64,000 bases of DNA from Pseudogracilibacillus sp037072025. GTDB lineage: Bacteria > Bacillota > Bacilli > Bacillales > Amphibacillaceae. The notes beneath the pieces are model-generated. The model saw only the letters and a list, made by a program, of their open reading frames with translations. It did no database searches and was not told the origin of the DNA. The DNA lies in contig NZ_JAXHDD010000014.1 in NCBI RefSeq assembly GCF_037072025.1, positions 1-64,000 on the forward strand. Reading direction: 5' to 3'. Position numbers and translations under genes: made by a program. Position 1 is the first letter of the stretch. Each line of letters opens with the position of its first letter. This document shows positions 18,834-28,277 of this stretch, in pieces.

Positions 18834-19553
18834 ATGAGGAACCAGATTGAATTTGTTGTTCATGGAAAATATGCCTTGTTCACTGATCCTGTGACTCGGA
18901 TTGGCGGGGAGAAATTCACGTATCAGATCCCGACCTACCAGGCTTTAAAGGGAATCGTTGAATCGGTGTACTGGAAGCCGACTCTAACCTGGTATATCGA
19001 TGAAGTACGTGTGATGAACCCAATCCAGACGGAAGTGAAGGGGGTTCGCCCCATCAAATATCAGAACAGTGACAATGATTTAATGTACTACACCTACTTG
19101 CGAGAGCCTGTGTACCAAGTGCGAGCCCATTTTGAATTCAATGAAAACCGACCTGATCTTGCCTATGACAGAAATGAGCACAAACACCATAACATCGCTA
19201 AGCGAGCGGTGAAAAAAGGTGGGCGGCGTGATGTGTTTCTCGGAACACGTGAATGCCAAGGGTATGTAGAGGAGTGCACGTTTGGTGAAGGTGAAAGTTT
19301 TTATGACGGTTATGGCGAAGTAAGTTTTGGCCCGATGTTCCATGGATTTACTTATCCAGATGAAGGGGATCAGGAAACGCTGCAAGCAAGAATTTGGGTA
19401 CCGACCATGAAGGACGGAATCATTTGCTTCAAACGCCCAGATGAGTGCGAGATCATCCGGGATGTCCGAAAAGGCTCTATGAAACAATTTACCAAAGGAG
19501 AAAATTTCACAGATGTAGATCAAGAATATAAAGAGATGTTCAGGGAGGTGTGA
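18834..19553 (+). CDS. cas5c: Cas5c (Cas5d) crRNA-processing endoribonuclease
   Basis: In type I-C systems Cas5c replaces Cas6, cutting the repeat RNA and staying on the crRNA 5-prime handle in Cascade. The 239-residue protein is close to the Bacillus halodurans enzyme. The catalytic triad is visible: Tyr46 in ESVYWKP and Lys117-His118 in DRNEHKHH. The family motifs FTDPVTRIGGEK, KGVRPI and GTRECQGYV are present. The start is ATG 18834, because GGAGGTGA complementary to 16S rRNA lies six bases before it; the GTG at 18825 is part of that site. It follows cas3 after 13 bases. Confidence 0.96.
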   Translation: MRNQIEFVVHGKYALFTDPVTRIGGEKFTYQIPTYQALKGIVESVYWKPTLTWYIDEVRVMNPIQTEVKGVRPIKYQNSDNDLMYYTYLREPVYQVRAHFEFNENRPDLAYDRNEHKHHNIAKRAVKKGGRRDVFLGTRECQGYVEECTFGEGESFYDGYGEVSFGPMFHGFTYPDEGDQETLQARIWVPTMKDGIICFKRPDECEIIRDVRKGSMKQFTKGENFTDVDQEYKEMFREV

Positions 19554-19555
19554 AA

Positions 19556-21454
19556 ATGAGTTGGATGCAGCAATTAAGAAAGGTGTATGACAATAATATA
19601 TCCCATGTCGGAGAGTTTGAAGAAAGACGGAATCAGCGGATAACGTTGCTCCCTGTTTCTCACGTCATGCAGAGTGCACAAATTGAAATTTTAATTAATA
19701 GAGATGGAGAATTTGTGAATGCGAAAGTTATTGAGAAAGAGAATGCGCGGACGATTGTGCCTGCTACCTCAGCGTCGGCGAACCGCAGTAACTCGAGTGC
19801 ACCTCACTATATCCATGACAAACTGTTTTACGTTGCTGGCGATTATGTAGCGTACACAGGAGAGGAAAAGCGTGAAAAACATCATCAAGATTACCTTAAG
19901 CAAATGAAAGGATGGGCAGAATCCCCGAATGCACCGAAAAAAGTGCAGGCAATCTATCAATATATTAAAAAAGGAAACGTGATTGAAGATCTTATCAATG
20001 AAAAAATAATTCCGGCAGACAGTAACAATGAAGTGATCACAAAGTGGACTTCAGCCGAGGAAAAGCCATTGATTTATAAAGTGGTGCTTGGTGACATTCT
20101 AACTGCTTTTGTCCGATTTGATGTGCTTCATGACAATGCAGATGATCCGGTTGTTTGGGAAGATAAAAAATTGTTCAATGACTATATCGAATACCAGGAA
20201 ACAATTGCGGAGATGGAAAAAGGCTACTGCTATGTTACAGGTGAGGAAACGTTACTGACCACACAACATGGCTCCCGGATCCGAAATGCCGGGGACATGT
20301 CGAAACTGATTTCTGCCAATGACGGTAGTGGTTACACATACCGCGGGAGATTTGCGAAACCAACCGAGGCAGTGCAAATTGGCTACGATGTGTCTCAAAA
20401 AGCACATCATGCGCTGCGCTGGCTCTTGCAAAGACAGGGGACTTATGTTGATTCGCGCTACTTTGTTTCATTTGGTGTGGAGGAAGCAGAGGTAGCCGAT
20501 CCGCTTGAAGGAACAGCAAATCACTTATTTGATTTTTTCTCCGCAGAAATGGATGAAGATGCTAAAACACCAATTTATACCGAAGAAATTGTCGCAGAGG
20601 AATTAAATAAGGCACTGCAAGGAAAAAGGCATGAACTGAAAGAAAATGCTTTGGAAAATATTATCATTATGTCCGTGGATGCTGCAACACCAGGCAGGCT
20701 CGCGATTGTTTACTATCAGGAACAAAGTGCAGATTTATATTATGAAGCACTTGCCCATTGGCATCGTACGTGCAGCTGGCAAATGCGTTTTAAAAATGGA
20801 AATAAATGGGTTTCATTTTATGGTGCTCCCTCTACCCATCAGATTGCAGAAGCTGTCTATGGAAGGAATGGAGATCCAAGGATGAAGAAAGAGTTATATA
20901 CAAGGTTGCTTCCAAGTATCACAGAAAAGAAAGCGATCCCGAAAGATATCGTTCAGACGCTGTTTAATAGAGTGAAAAATCCATTTAGCTTTGAGGGATT
21001 AGGACAATGGAATTCCGTTTTAAACATTGCATGCGCACTAATTAAGAAGCAATACGAGAAGGAGGGATTTACCGTGGCGTTACAGGAAGAGAATTCATCA
21101 AGAGATTATTTATTTGGAAGATTGTTAGGTATTGCGGAAGTGATGGAGCAAAGACAGCTGAAAGAAAGAAATGAAGACAGGGCAACGAATGCTACCAGAT
21201 ATTTTAATGCCTTTTCTCAGCATCCTGCCCGTACCTGGATGGTAATCCGGAAGCAGCTAAATCCATATTTTCAGCGTTCCGGGGGTCTAACAGGTTATTA
21301 TGCGATGCTCATTCAGCAAATAGAAGATAGGCTAACAGTGGAGAATATGACCGACGCTCCGCTCAGTCCAGTTTTCTTAATGGGGTACAGCAGTCAAATT
21401 CAACGTTTATATACAAAGAAGGAGGAAAAAGAAAATGACAGTATTGCAGAATAA
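19556..21454 (+). CDS. cas8c: Cas8c (Csd1) large Cascade subunit
   Basis: The 632-residue product is the large subunit of type I-C Cascade, which recognises the PAM and helps open target DNA. GYDVSQKAHHALRWLL and a late YYAMLIQQIEDRL segment are typical of Csd1. ATG 19556 follows GGGAGGTG and overlaps none of cas5c (stop at 19553). The end overlaps cas7c by 20 bases. In type I-C, internal translation inside cas8c can make a small Cas11c subunit. The DNA around 21055-21080 (GAGAAGGAGGGA, followed by a GTG at 21073) could be such an internal start, which is an inference. Confidence 0.94.
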   Translation: MSWMQQLRKVYDNNISHVGEFEERRNQRITLLPVSHVMQSAQIEILINRDGEFVNAKVIEKENARTIVPATSASANRSNSSAPHYIHDKLFYVAGDYVAYTGEEKREKHHQDYLKQMKGWAESPNAPKKVQAIYQYIKKGNVIEDLINEKIIPADSNNEVITKWTSAEEKPLIYKVVLGDILTAFVRFDVLHDNADDPVVWEDKKLFNDYIEYQETIAEMEKGYCYVTGEETLLTTQHGSRIRNAGDMSKLISANDGSGYTYRGRFAKPTEAVQIGYDVSQKAHHALRWLLQRQGTYVDSRYFVSFGVEEAEVADPLEGTANHLFDFFSAEMDEDAKTPIYTEEIVAEELNKALQGKRHELKENALENIIIMSVDAATPGRLAIVYYQEQSADLYYEALAHWHRTCSWQMRFKNGNKWVSFYGAPSTHQIAEAVYGRNGDPRMKKELYTRLLPSITEKKAIPKDIVQTLFNRVKNPFSFEGLGQWNSVLNIACALIKKQYEKEGFTVALQEENSSRDYLFGRLLGIAEVMEQRQLKERNEDRATNATRYFNAFSQHPARTWMVIRKQLNPYFQRSGGLTGYYAMLIQQIEDRLTVENMTDAPLSPVFLMGYSSQIQRLYTKKEEKENDSIAE

Positions 21455-22310
21455 AATTGATTTTGCAGTAGTATTCACAGTAGATAAAGCGAATCCAAAC
21501 GGAGATCCGTTAAATGGTAACCGTCCGCGCCAGGACTTTTTAGGATATGGTGAGGTATCTGATGTAGCGATTAAGCGGAAGCTGCGCAATAGGCTGCAGG
21601 ATGATGGGGAAGCAATCCTTGTTCAATCGGATGAAAGAAGAACGGACGCATTCCGCAGTATTAAAGATAGAGTAGATTCAGTAGAGGAACTGAAAAAATT
21701 ACTAACAAAGTCGAAAGCGACAGGAGCGGACGAAGAATCAGCAGAAATGATAGCTAGCAGCACATGGTATGATGTACGTGCTTTTGGTCAAGTTTTTGCA
21801 TTTAAAGGTACCAAAATGTCCATCGGTATCCGCGGTCCGGTATCCATTCATACTGCAACGAGTGTTGAGCCTGTCGACATATCTAGTATGCAGATAACAA
21901 AGAGCGTAAATTCAACCACGAATACAAAAGATCCAGGTCAAAAAACATCCGACACGATGGGGATGAAACATCGAGTAGATTTTGGTGTATATGTATTTTA
22001 CGGAAGCATTAACCCGCAGCTTGCTGAACGCACTGGATTCACTTATGAAGATGCACAGAAACTGAAAGAAGCATTAAAGACACTTTTTGCAAACGATTCA
22101 TCTTCCGCACGTCCGGATGGCAGCATGGAAGTAAATAAAGTATTCTGGTGGGAACATGATTCGAAATTAGGAAAGTATTCTTCGGCGAAAGTTCATCGGA
22201 CAGTACACGTGGAAAAGGTAGAAGACAATCTTCCACAGTCTATTGAAAATTACAAGATTAATGTGGACGAGCTGGAAGGTCTTCCGGTTGAAGAGCATGA
22301 CGGGCTATAA
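21435..22310 (+). CDS. cas7c: Cas7c (Csd2) Cascade backbone
   Basis: A 291-residue RAMP-fold protein that polymerises along the crRNA spacer to form the Cascade backbone. It begins with the family pattern DFAVVFTVDKANPNGDPLNG and has IRGPVSIHTA and GMKHRVDFGVYV, all typical of Csd2. ATG 21435 is preceded by AAGGAGGAAAAAG inside the end of cas8c. The stop overlaps the start of cas4. It is full length with no odd features. Confidence 0.96.
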   Translation: MTVLQNKIDFAVVFTVDKANPNGDPLNGNRPRQDFLGYGEVSDVAIKRKLRNRLQDDGEAILVQSDERRTDAFRSIKDRVDSVEELKKLLTKSKATGADEESAEMIASSTWYDVRAFGQVFAFKGTKMSIGIRGPVSIHTATSVEPVDISSMQITKSVNSTTNTKDPGQKTSDTMGMKHRVDFGVYVFYGSINPQLAERTGFTYEDAQKLKEALKTLFANDSSSARPDGSMEVNKVFWWEHDSKLGKYSSAKVHRTVHVEKVEDNLPQSIENYKINVDELEGLPVEEHDGL

Positions 22311-22956
22311 CGAACAAGATTATCTGATGCTTTCAGGGATTCAGCACTTTGAATTCTGCAAGCGGCAGTGGGCTCTTATTCATGTAGAGCAGGAGTGGGC
22401 CGAGAATGTATTGACGGTAGAAGGAAATGCACTCCATGAAAAGGCAGACGACCCTTTCGTACGCGAAAAAAGGGGAGATACCATTTTTGTCCGTGCGCTC
22501 CCTATTCATTCAAGCTCGCTTGGTATCAGTGGCATCTGCGATATGGTGGAATTTACGAGAGATGAAGATGGGATTCCTTTAGATAAAGAGGAAGGACTGT
22601 ATCGCGTAAAACCAGTAGAGTATAAAAAAGGAAAACCCAAAAAGCATGCCGCCGATATTTTGCAACTGGCTACCCAATCACTGTGCCTGGAGGAAATGCT
22701 CGGCACAGTGATTGAGGAAGCGGCACTCTACTATCATGAAATCAAACGAAGGGAACCAGTGCCTATCACAGATGATCTCAGGAAAAGAACAAAAGAAATG
22801 ATAAAAGAAATGCATCATTACTATGGTAGAAAGTACACTCCAAGGGTAAAAACTGGAAAACATTGCTTAAGATGCTCATTACGGGATATCTGTTTGCCGG
22901 AAATGCTGGAAAGAGAAAAAGTATCTGCGTACATGAATAGGATGTTGGCGGAATGA
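22297..22956 (+). CDS. cas4: Cas4 RecB-like nuclease for prespacer trimming
   Basis: The 219-residue enzyme works with Cas1-Cas2 to trim prespacers and fix PAM orientation. Motifs include the first cluster Cys in FEFCKRQW, the His in GNALHEKADD, the Asp in GICDMVEF, the E-x-K in VEYKKGK and a C-terminal triad of cysteines in CLRCSLRDIC that would complete an iron-sulfur cluster. ATG 22297 lies within the end of cas7c, giving a 14-base overlap. The stop overlaps cas1 by ATGA. Confidence 0.94.
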   Translation: MTGYNEQDYLMLSGIQHFEFCKRQWALIHVEQEWAENVLTVEGNALHEKADDPFVREKRGDTIFVRALPIHSSSLGISGICDMVEFTRDEDGIPLDKEEGLYRVKPVEYKKGKPKKHAADILQLATQSLCLEEMLGTVIEEAALYYHEIKRREPVPITDDLRKRTKEMIKEMHHYYGRKYTPRVKTGKHCLRCSLRDICLPEMLEREKVSAYMNRMLAE

Positions 22957-23984
22957 AAAAATTACTGAATACCGTTTACGTGTCTCAGCCTGATATCTAT
23001 TTGGCTCTTAAAGGAAAAAATCTGAACTTAATAAAAGAAAATGATTCGATCGCACGTATCCCGCTTCATAATATCCAGGCGATCTGCACCTTTGGACGCC
23101 AGGGAGCAAGCCCGGCACTGATGGCTGAATGCATGGATCAAAATATCAGTCTCACTTTTTTCACAAGCTCAGGTAGGTTTCGCGGACGGCTGACGGGAGA
23201 GTTGAATGGCAATGTTTTACTGCGAAAAAAACAATATAGAATTTCCGACTCAGAAGATGAAAGTTTACGTATAGCTAGACATATGATTGTCGGGAAAATC
23301 TTTAACAGTGAGCAACTGTTAAACCGTACATGGAGAGATCATGGATTGCGCGTAAATTCGGAGCGGATTAAACATGCGATTAGTAGACTTGCAAAAGCCA
23401 GACAACACGTACTTGCTTGCAATGATTTAGAAGATTTAAGAGGAATCGAAGGAAACGCAGCAAGTGTGTATTACAGCGTTTTTAACGAATGCATTCTGCA
23501 GAATAAAGAAGATTTCACATTCTCGCATCGTAACCGGAGACCGCCATTAGACCGAATAAATGCCTTACTGTCTTTTTCGTATTCTTTACTGGCATCGGAA
23601 ACAGCGGCTGCTCTAGAAGGGGTCGGACTTGATTCGTATGTAGGTTTTTTGCATCGTGACCGGCCGGGGAGAACTTCTCTTGCTTTAGATGTCATGGAAG
23701 AGTTGCGACCATTGATTGCAGACCGATTTGTTTTAAAGATCGTAAATAGAAAGCAGATGCATGCTAAGGATTTTGTAATTAAAGAAAATGGTGCTGTCAT
23801 CCTTAAAGATGATGCGAGAAGAAAATTCTTGCAGCTATGGCAGGAAAACAAGGAGTCTGAAATCACCCATCCGTATTTAAAAGAAAAAATTTCCTGGGGG
23901 TTGATCCCGCATGTGCAAGCATTATTATTAGCCAGATTTTTAAGGGGAGACCTTGATGCATATCCTCCAATTTTACTTAGGTAG
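22953..23984 (+). CDS. cas1: Cas1 integrase, type I-C
   Basis: The 343-residue spacer integrase shows the active-site Glu in GIEGNAASVYYSVF, the His in FLHRDRPGRTSLALD and the acidic pair in LDVMEELRPLIADR. It acts as a complex with Cas2 to insert spacers at the leader end of the array. ATG 22953 overlaps the cas4 stop in ATGA, and cas2 follows after nine bases. Full length. Confidence 0.96.
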   Translation: MKKLLNTVYVSQPDIYLALKGKNLNLIKENDSIARIPLHNIQAICTFGRQGASPALMAECMDQNISLTFFTSSGRFRGRLTGELNGNVLLRKKQYRISDSEDESLRIARHMIVGKIFNSEQLLNRTWRDHGLRVNSERIKHAISRLAKARQHVLACNDLEDLRGIEGNAASVYYSVFNECILQNKEDFTFSHRNRRPPLDRINALLSFSYSLLASETAAALEGVGLDSYVGFLHRDRPGRTSLALDVMEELRPLIADRFVLKIVNRKQMHAKDFVIKENGAVILKDDARRKFLQLWQENKESEITHPYLKEKISWGLIPHVQALLLARFLRGDLDAYPPILLR

Positions 23985-23993
23985 GTGAGGGAA

Positions 23994-24284
23994 GTGTTAA
24001 TACTAGTAACCTATGATGTTCAGACGATGACTGGGAGTGGCCAAAAGAGATTGAGAAAAGTAGCTAAGAAGTGTGAGGAATACGGGGTTCGAGTACAGAA
24101 TTCTGTATTTGAGTGTGTGGTGGACAGTGCGCAGTTACGTCAGTTGGAACTTAGCTTAGAATCGATCATCGACCCATCTGTTGACAGTCTGCGGTTCTAT
24201 CGTTTAGGGAACAATTATGAAAATAAGGTGAAGCATATCGGTGCTAAACCGTCGCTTGAAGTAGAAAAGCCACTGATTTTTTAA
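23994..24284 (+). CDS. cas2: Cas2
   Basis: A 96-residue ferredoxin-fold partner of Cas1. It opens with LILVTYDVQT, which contains the conserved Asp, and has RVQNSVFECVVD in the middle. GTG 23994 was chosen because it gives the family-standard N-terminus and length and follows AGGTGAGG; a GTG at 23985 would add three residues. The stop at 24282-24284 directly precedes the leader hairpin. Confidence 0.95.
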   Translation: MLILVTYDVQTMTGSGQKRLRKVAKKCEEYGVRVQNSVFECVVDSAQLRQLELSLESIIDPSVDSLRFYRLGNNYENKVKHIGAKPSLEVEKPLIF

Positions 24285-24442
24285 TGCGCGAACCTGAAGT
24301 GAACATGATTTTCCAGGGAGGTTCGCGCAGAATATACATGTTTATTTAAAGGAAATGGAAAGGATATTGGTTGAATTAGTGAAAAGTAATGGATAGACTA
24401 CTATATGTAGAGGCGAGATGTTGGATTTGTCAATATCTCGCA
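24285..24442 (+). promoter_or_regulatory. CRISPR leader with inverted repeat
   Basis: The region between cas2 and the first repeat is the leader. It starts with a perfect 11-bp inverted repeat, TGCGCGAACCT (24285-24295) and AGGTTCGCGCA (24319-24329), a feature I associate with type I-C leaders. It may end the cas transcript or serve in integration or array transcription. The remaining part (24330-24442) is AT-rich and should hold the array promoter. Confidence 0.8.
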
Positions 24443-27400
24443 GTCGCTCCCTGTATGGGGAGCGTGGATTGAAATACCCTATTTATAAAAAACACGACAT
24501 ATATGAGGCGTCGCTCCCTGTATGGGGAGCGTGGATTGAAATTGAGATGATATCATTGGCAACAGTTTTCGGTAAGTCGCTCCCTGTATGGGGAGCGTGG
24601 ATTGAAATCGCAAAGATAACAATCGCTTTCGGCGCTGGATAAGTCGCTCCCTGTATGGGGAGCGTGGATTGAAATATTAGAACCATCACCGTAAAACGCT
24701 ACAGCATCTGTCGCTCCCTGTATGGGGAGCGTGGATTGAAATTTAATTACGTTTAATGCACCTCGGATACCGCTCGTCGCTCCCTGTATGGGGAGCGTGG
24801 ATTGAAATAAAATCCTTTACCCAGCCTGATAGCCCTGCTCTAGTCGCTCCCTGTATGGGGAGCGTGGATTGAAATCGTGGTGTGAGTAAGCAAACTTTCC
24901 ATCCTGGTAGTCGCTCCCTGTATGGGGAGCGTGGATTGAAATCACCTGTAGAGCTAGGGCCGAAGAAAATCTCAAAGTCGCTCCCTGTATGGGGAGCGTG
25001 GATTGAAATATCGTATTTGGTTGCAGATAAAAGAGAATATTATGTCGCTCCCTGTATGGGGAGCGTGGATTGAAATTGTCGTACTTATTCAATTGAAGGT
25101 GCTATCGATGTCGCTCCCTGTATGGGGAGCGTGGATTGAAATATCCTGGTTAAATGTTTGGTCATGTTCAACCTCTGTCGCTCCCTGTATGGGGAGCGTG
25201 GATTGAAATGATTATAAAAGACAGTAGCCAAAAAAAAGTAAAGGTCGCTCCCTGTATGGGGAGCGTGGATTGAAATTCGAAATTCTGTTTACATCTGTTA
25301 CAAATTTGAAGGTCGCTCCCTGTATGGGGAGCGTGGATTGAAATATTTTTCCCATTACGTCTTGGAAGAGAATAGCCAGTCGCTCCCTGTATGGGGAGCG
25401 TGGATTGAAATTTTTTCAAACCTAAAGCTTGAGCAATACCATTTGTCGCTCCCTGTATGGGGAGCGTGGATTGAAATATCTTCGAAGTCACACTTAGGCG
25501 ATCAGTATGATGTCGCTCCCTGTATGGGGAGCGTGGATTGAAATAAGAAGATTTAGCCACAACAAATGCAGATTTAGAACGTCGCTCCCTGTATGGGGAG
25601 CGTGGATTGAAATCAAGAAGATTTTTTAAGTGGAAAATTAGGAAGACGTCGCTCCCTGTATGGGGAGCGTGGATTGAAATTTCTGTCATTTGATACAGCG
25701 TGTAAAAACATCCTGTCGCTCCCTGTATGGGGAGCGTGGATTGAAATTTAATTACGTTTAATGCACCTCGGATACCGCTCGTCGCTCCCTGTATGGGGAG
25801 CGTGGATTGAAATAAAATCCTTTACCCAGCCTGATAGCCCTGCTCTAGTCGCTCCCTGTATGGGGAGCGTGGATTGAAATTCGAAATTCTGTTTACATCT
25901 GTTACAAATTTGAAGGTCGCTCCCTGTATGGGGAGCGTGGATTGAAATATTTTTCCCATTACGTCTTGGAAGAGAATAGCCAGTCGCTCCCTGTATGGGG
26001 AGCGTGGATTGAAATTTTTTCAAACCTAAAGCTTGAGCAATACCATTTGTCGCTCCCTGTATGGGGAGCGTGGATTGAAATATCTTCGAAGTCACACTTA
26101 GGCGATCAGTATGATGTCGCTCCCTGTATGGGGAGCGTGGATTGAAATAAGAAGATTTAGCCACAACAAATGCAGATTTAGAACGTCGCTCCCTGTATGG
26201 GGAGCGTGGATTGAAATAGCTGTAATCCAATCAAGGTATTTCCCTCGTCTGGTCGCTCCCTGTATGGGGAGCGTGGATTGAAATATTTAAATTAATCTTC
26301 GCTTCCACAAGACCGCCTCCGTCGCTCCCTGTATGGGGAGCGTGGATTGAAATTATACAGGCATGGTCTGAAACCGAACCAGAGATTTGTCGCTCCCTGT
26401 ATGGGGAGCGTGGATTGAAATTCGTTAGTAGTACCGATAAAAATACACTGTCTAGGTCGCTCCCTGTATGGGGAGCGTGGATTGAAATATTAGAACCATC
26501 ACCGTAAAACGCTACAGCATCTGTCGCTCCCTGTATGGGGAGCGTGGATTGAAATATGTCTGCACAGCCTTTTGTTAGGCCACCTTTCTGTCGCTCCCTG
26601 TATGGGGAGCGTGGATTGAAATTGGCCATGATGAGGGATCCGTCCAATCCTCATATTGTCGCTCCCTGTATGGGGAGCGTGGATTGAAATTGTTAGTTCG
26701 TTATCCTGGTTGAGTTGTTTAAACGCGTCGCTCCCTGTATGGGGAGCGTGGATTGAAATCAAGAAGATTTTTTAAGTGGAAAATTAGGAAGACGTCGCTC
26801 CCTGTATGGGGAGCGTGGATTGAAATTTCTGTCATTTGATACAGCGTGTAAAAACATCCTGTCGCTCCCTGTATGGGGAGCGTGGATTGAAATTTAATTA
26901 CGTTTAATGCACCTCGGATACCGCTCGTCGCTCCCTGTATGGGGAGCGTGGATTGAAATTTTTTCTCAATGTATTTATAACCTACTTCGTATTTGTCGCT
27001 CCCTGTATGGGGAGCGTGGATTGAAATAGCAGACACCCGAACGATTATGCCATCATTGATTGTCGCTCCCTGTATGGGGAGCGTGGATTGAAATCCTTCG
27101 CCTTGCACCTCAGATATCATATCCATTAGTCGCTCCCTGTATGGGGAGCGTGGATTGAAATAATCGATACAAAGCTGTTAGCCTTCCAAAGTGTGTCGCT
27201 CCCTGTATGGGGAGCGTGGATTGAAATAGTCAAGCGCCTAATATACATATCATCACACCTTGTCGCTCCCTGTATGGGGAGCGTGGATTGAAATTCTTTC
27301 CTGAACGGTATTCGTACAATGGCCCTTTGGTCGCTCCCTGTATGGGGAGCGTGGATTGAAATAAAGTATTCATTGTCAATGACTGTTACCCAGACATGTC

Positions 27401-27765
27401 GCTCCCTGTATGGGGAGCGTGGATTGAAATTCAAGATGAATTGATATTAGAACATGAAGCAAAGAGTCGCTCCCTGTATGGGGAGCGTGGATTGAAATCG
27501 CATGTTCCAAAGCTACCAACATCGATAAGAGGTCGCTCCCTGTATGGGGAGCGTGGATTGAAATTAAAAATTGGAGACGTGAGGTTAATGACATCATAGT
27601 CGCTCCCTGTATGGGGAGCGTGGATTGAAATAACGAGCAATGGAAATACAACAACAAAAAATCAAGTCGCTCCCTGTATGGGGAGCGTGGATTGAAATAC
27701 ATTCACCGCCACAATGTGGACACGTAAACTCAGTCGCTCCCTGTATTGGGAGTGTATGTAGTGTT
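24443..27765 (+). CRISPR. Type I-C CRISPR array, 49 intact repeats plus a degenerate last repeat
   Basis: The repeat is 33 nt, begins GTCGCTCCCTG, can fold by CGCTCC/GGAGCG, and ends GGATTGAAAT, the type I-C crRNA handle. Intact repeats start at 24443, 24510, 24576 and so on to 27666, every 66-69 bases. The copy at 27733 is degenerate (GTATTGGGAGTG), marking the trailer end and agreeing with a leader beside cas2. By hand count there are 49 spacers of 33-36 nt, of which 38 are distinct. Spacers 13-17 recur as 22-26, 18-20 as 35-37, 5-6 as 20-21, and 4 as 31. Apparent proteins in this region are translations of the repeats and are not genes. Confidence 0.98.
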
Positions 27766-27848
27766 CCTAAAAACAGGGGGTAGCAAGTTTTTTTGTATAA
27801 AACGCATGAAACTGGGCAATATAATAAGTTTTTCTAATAAACTTTTGA

Positions 27849-28058
27849 CAATACGTTCCGCAAGGTGGAGGGGATAATATTACAGGGCACAGATGTCCGG
27901 GAGAATGGTTGACAACCGAAGTGATGAAAAGATGTATCGATATTATGGTGAACAAAATGGAGTACACGGAGCCTGAACAAGATCTCAGTATGAGCATGAG
28001 GCAAATGCCGAGTGTGCCAAAGAGTGGATTCATTATTCATAATGTGCAGAGAGTATAG
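27849..28058 (+). pseudogene. CypC-type cytochrome P450 (CYP152), C-terminal remnant
   Basis: The frame reads VPQGGGDNITGHRCPGEW, which contains the haem-ligand Cys. It goes on to MEYTEPEQDLSMS and PSVPKSGFIIHN before its TAG. This matches the C-terminus of fatty-acid peroxygenases such as B. subtilis CypC. A TGA at 27846 and the array directly upstream show that the first 300 or so residues are missing. It is a relic of the gene that once lay beyond the array. Confidence 0.75.
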
Positions 28059-28077
28059 ACATAAAATGAGAATAAAT

Positions 28078-28110
28078 AAGCCCAGTTCTTTTGATAAAGA
28101 AGCTGGGCTT
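28078..28110. terminator. Hairpin terminator, usable in both directions
   Basis: AAGCCCAG and CTGGGCTT enclose an inner TTCTT/AAGAA stem. It lies downstream of the minus-strand SDR gene and just after the P450 remnant. Confidence 0.65.
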
Positions 28111-28277
28111 CATTTGTGCAAAATTCAGCATAAATCCCTGAACCGTAAAACATGTTTATTTCCTTTTCTTGTTGCACTTCTCGGTTGAAAGTGCATGACT
28201 CATAACATACTAGTTTTCTATTTGCGGGCTGCGTAGTTGTAAAACTTAAAAGATGTTTTGGCTTCTTGATAGATGGA

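Noticed and set aside
24418..27702. Many open frames of 60-170 codons on both strands
   Set aside because: They are translations of the CRISPR repeat (SLPVWGAWIEI and its reverse-strand counterpart) and not genes.
24476..27732. Spacers targeting genes within this window (self-targeting)
   Set aside because: By eye no spacer matched any other part of the window. A proper search could not be run.
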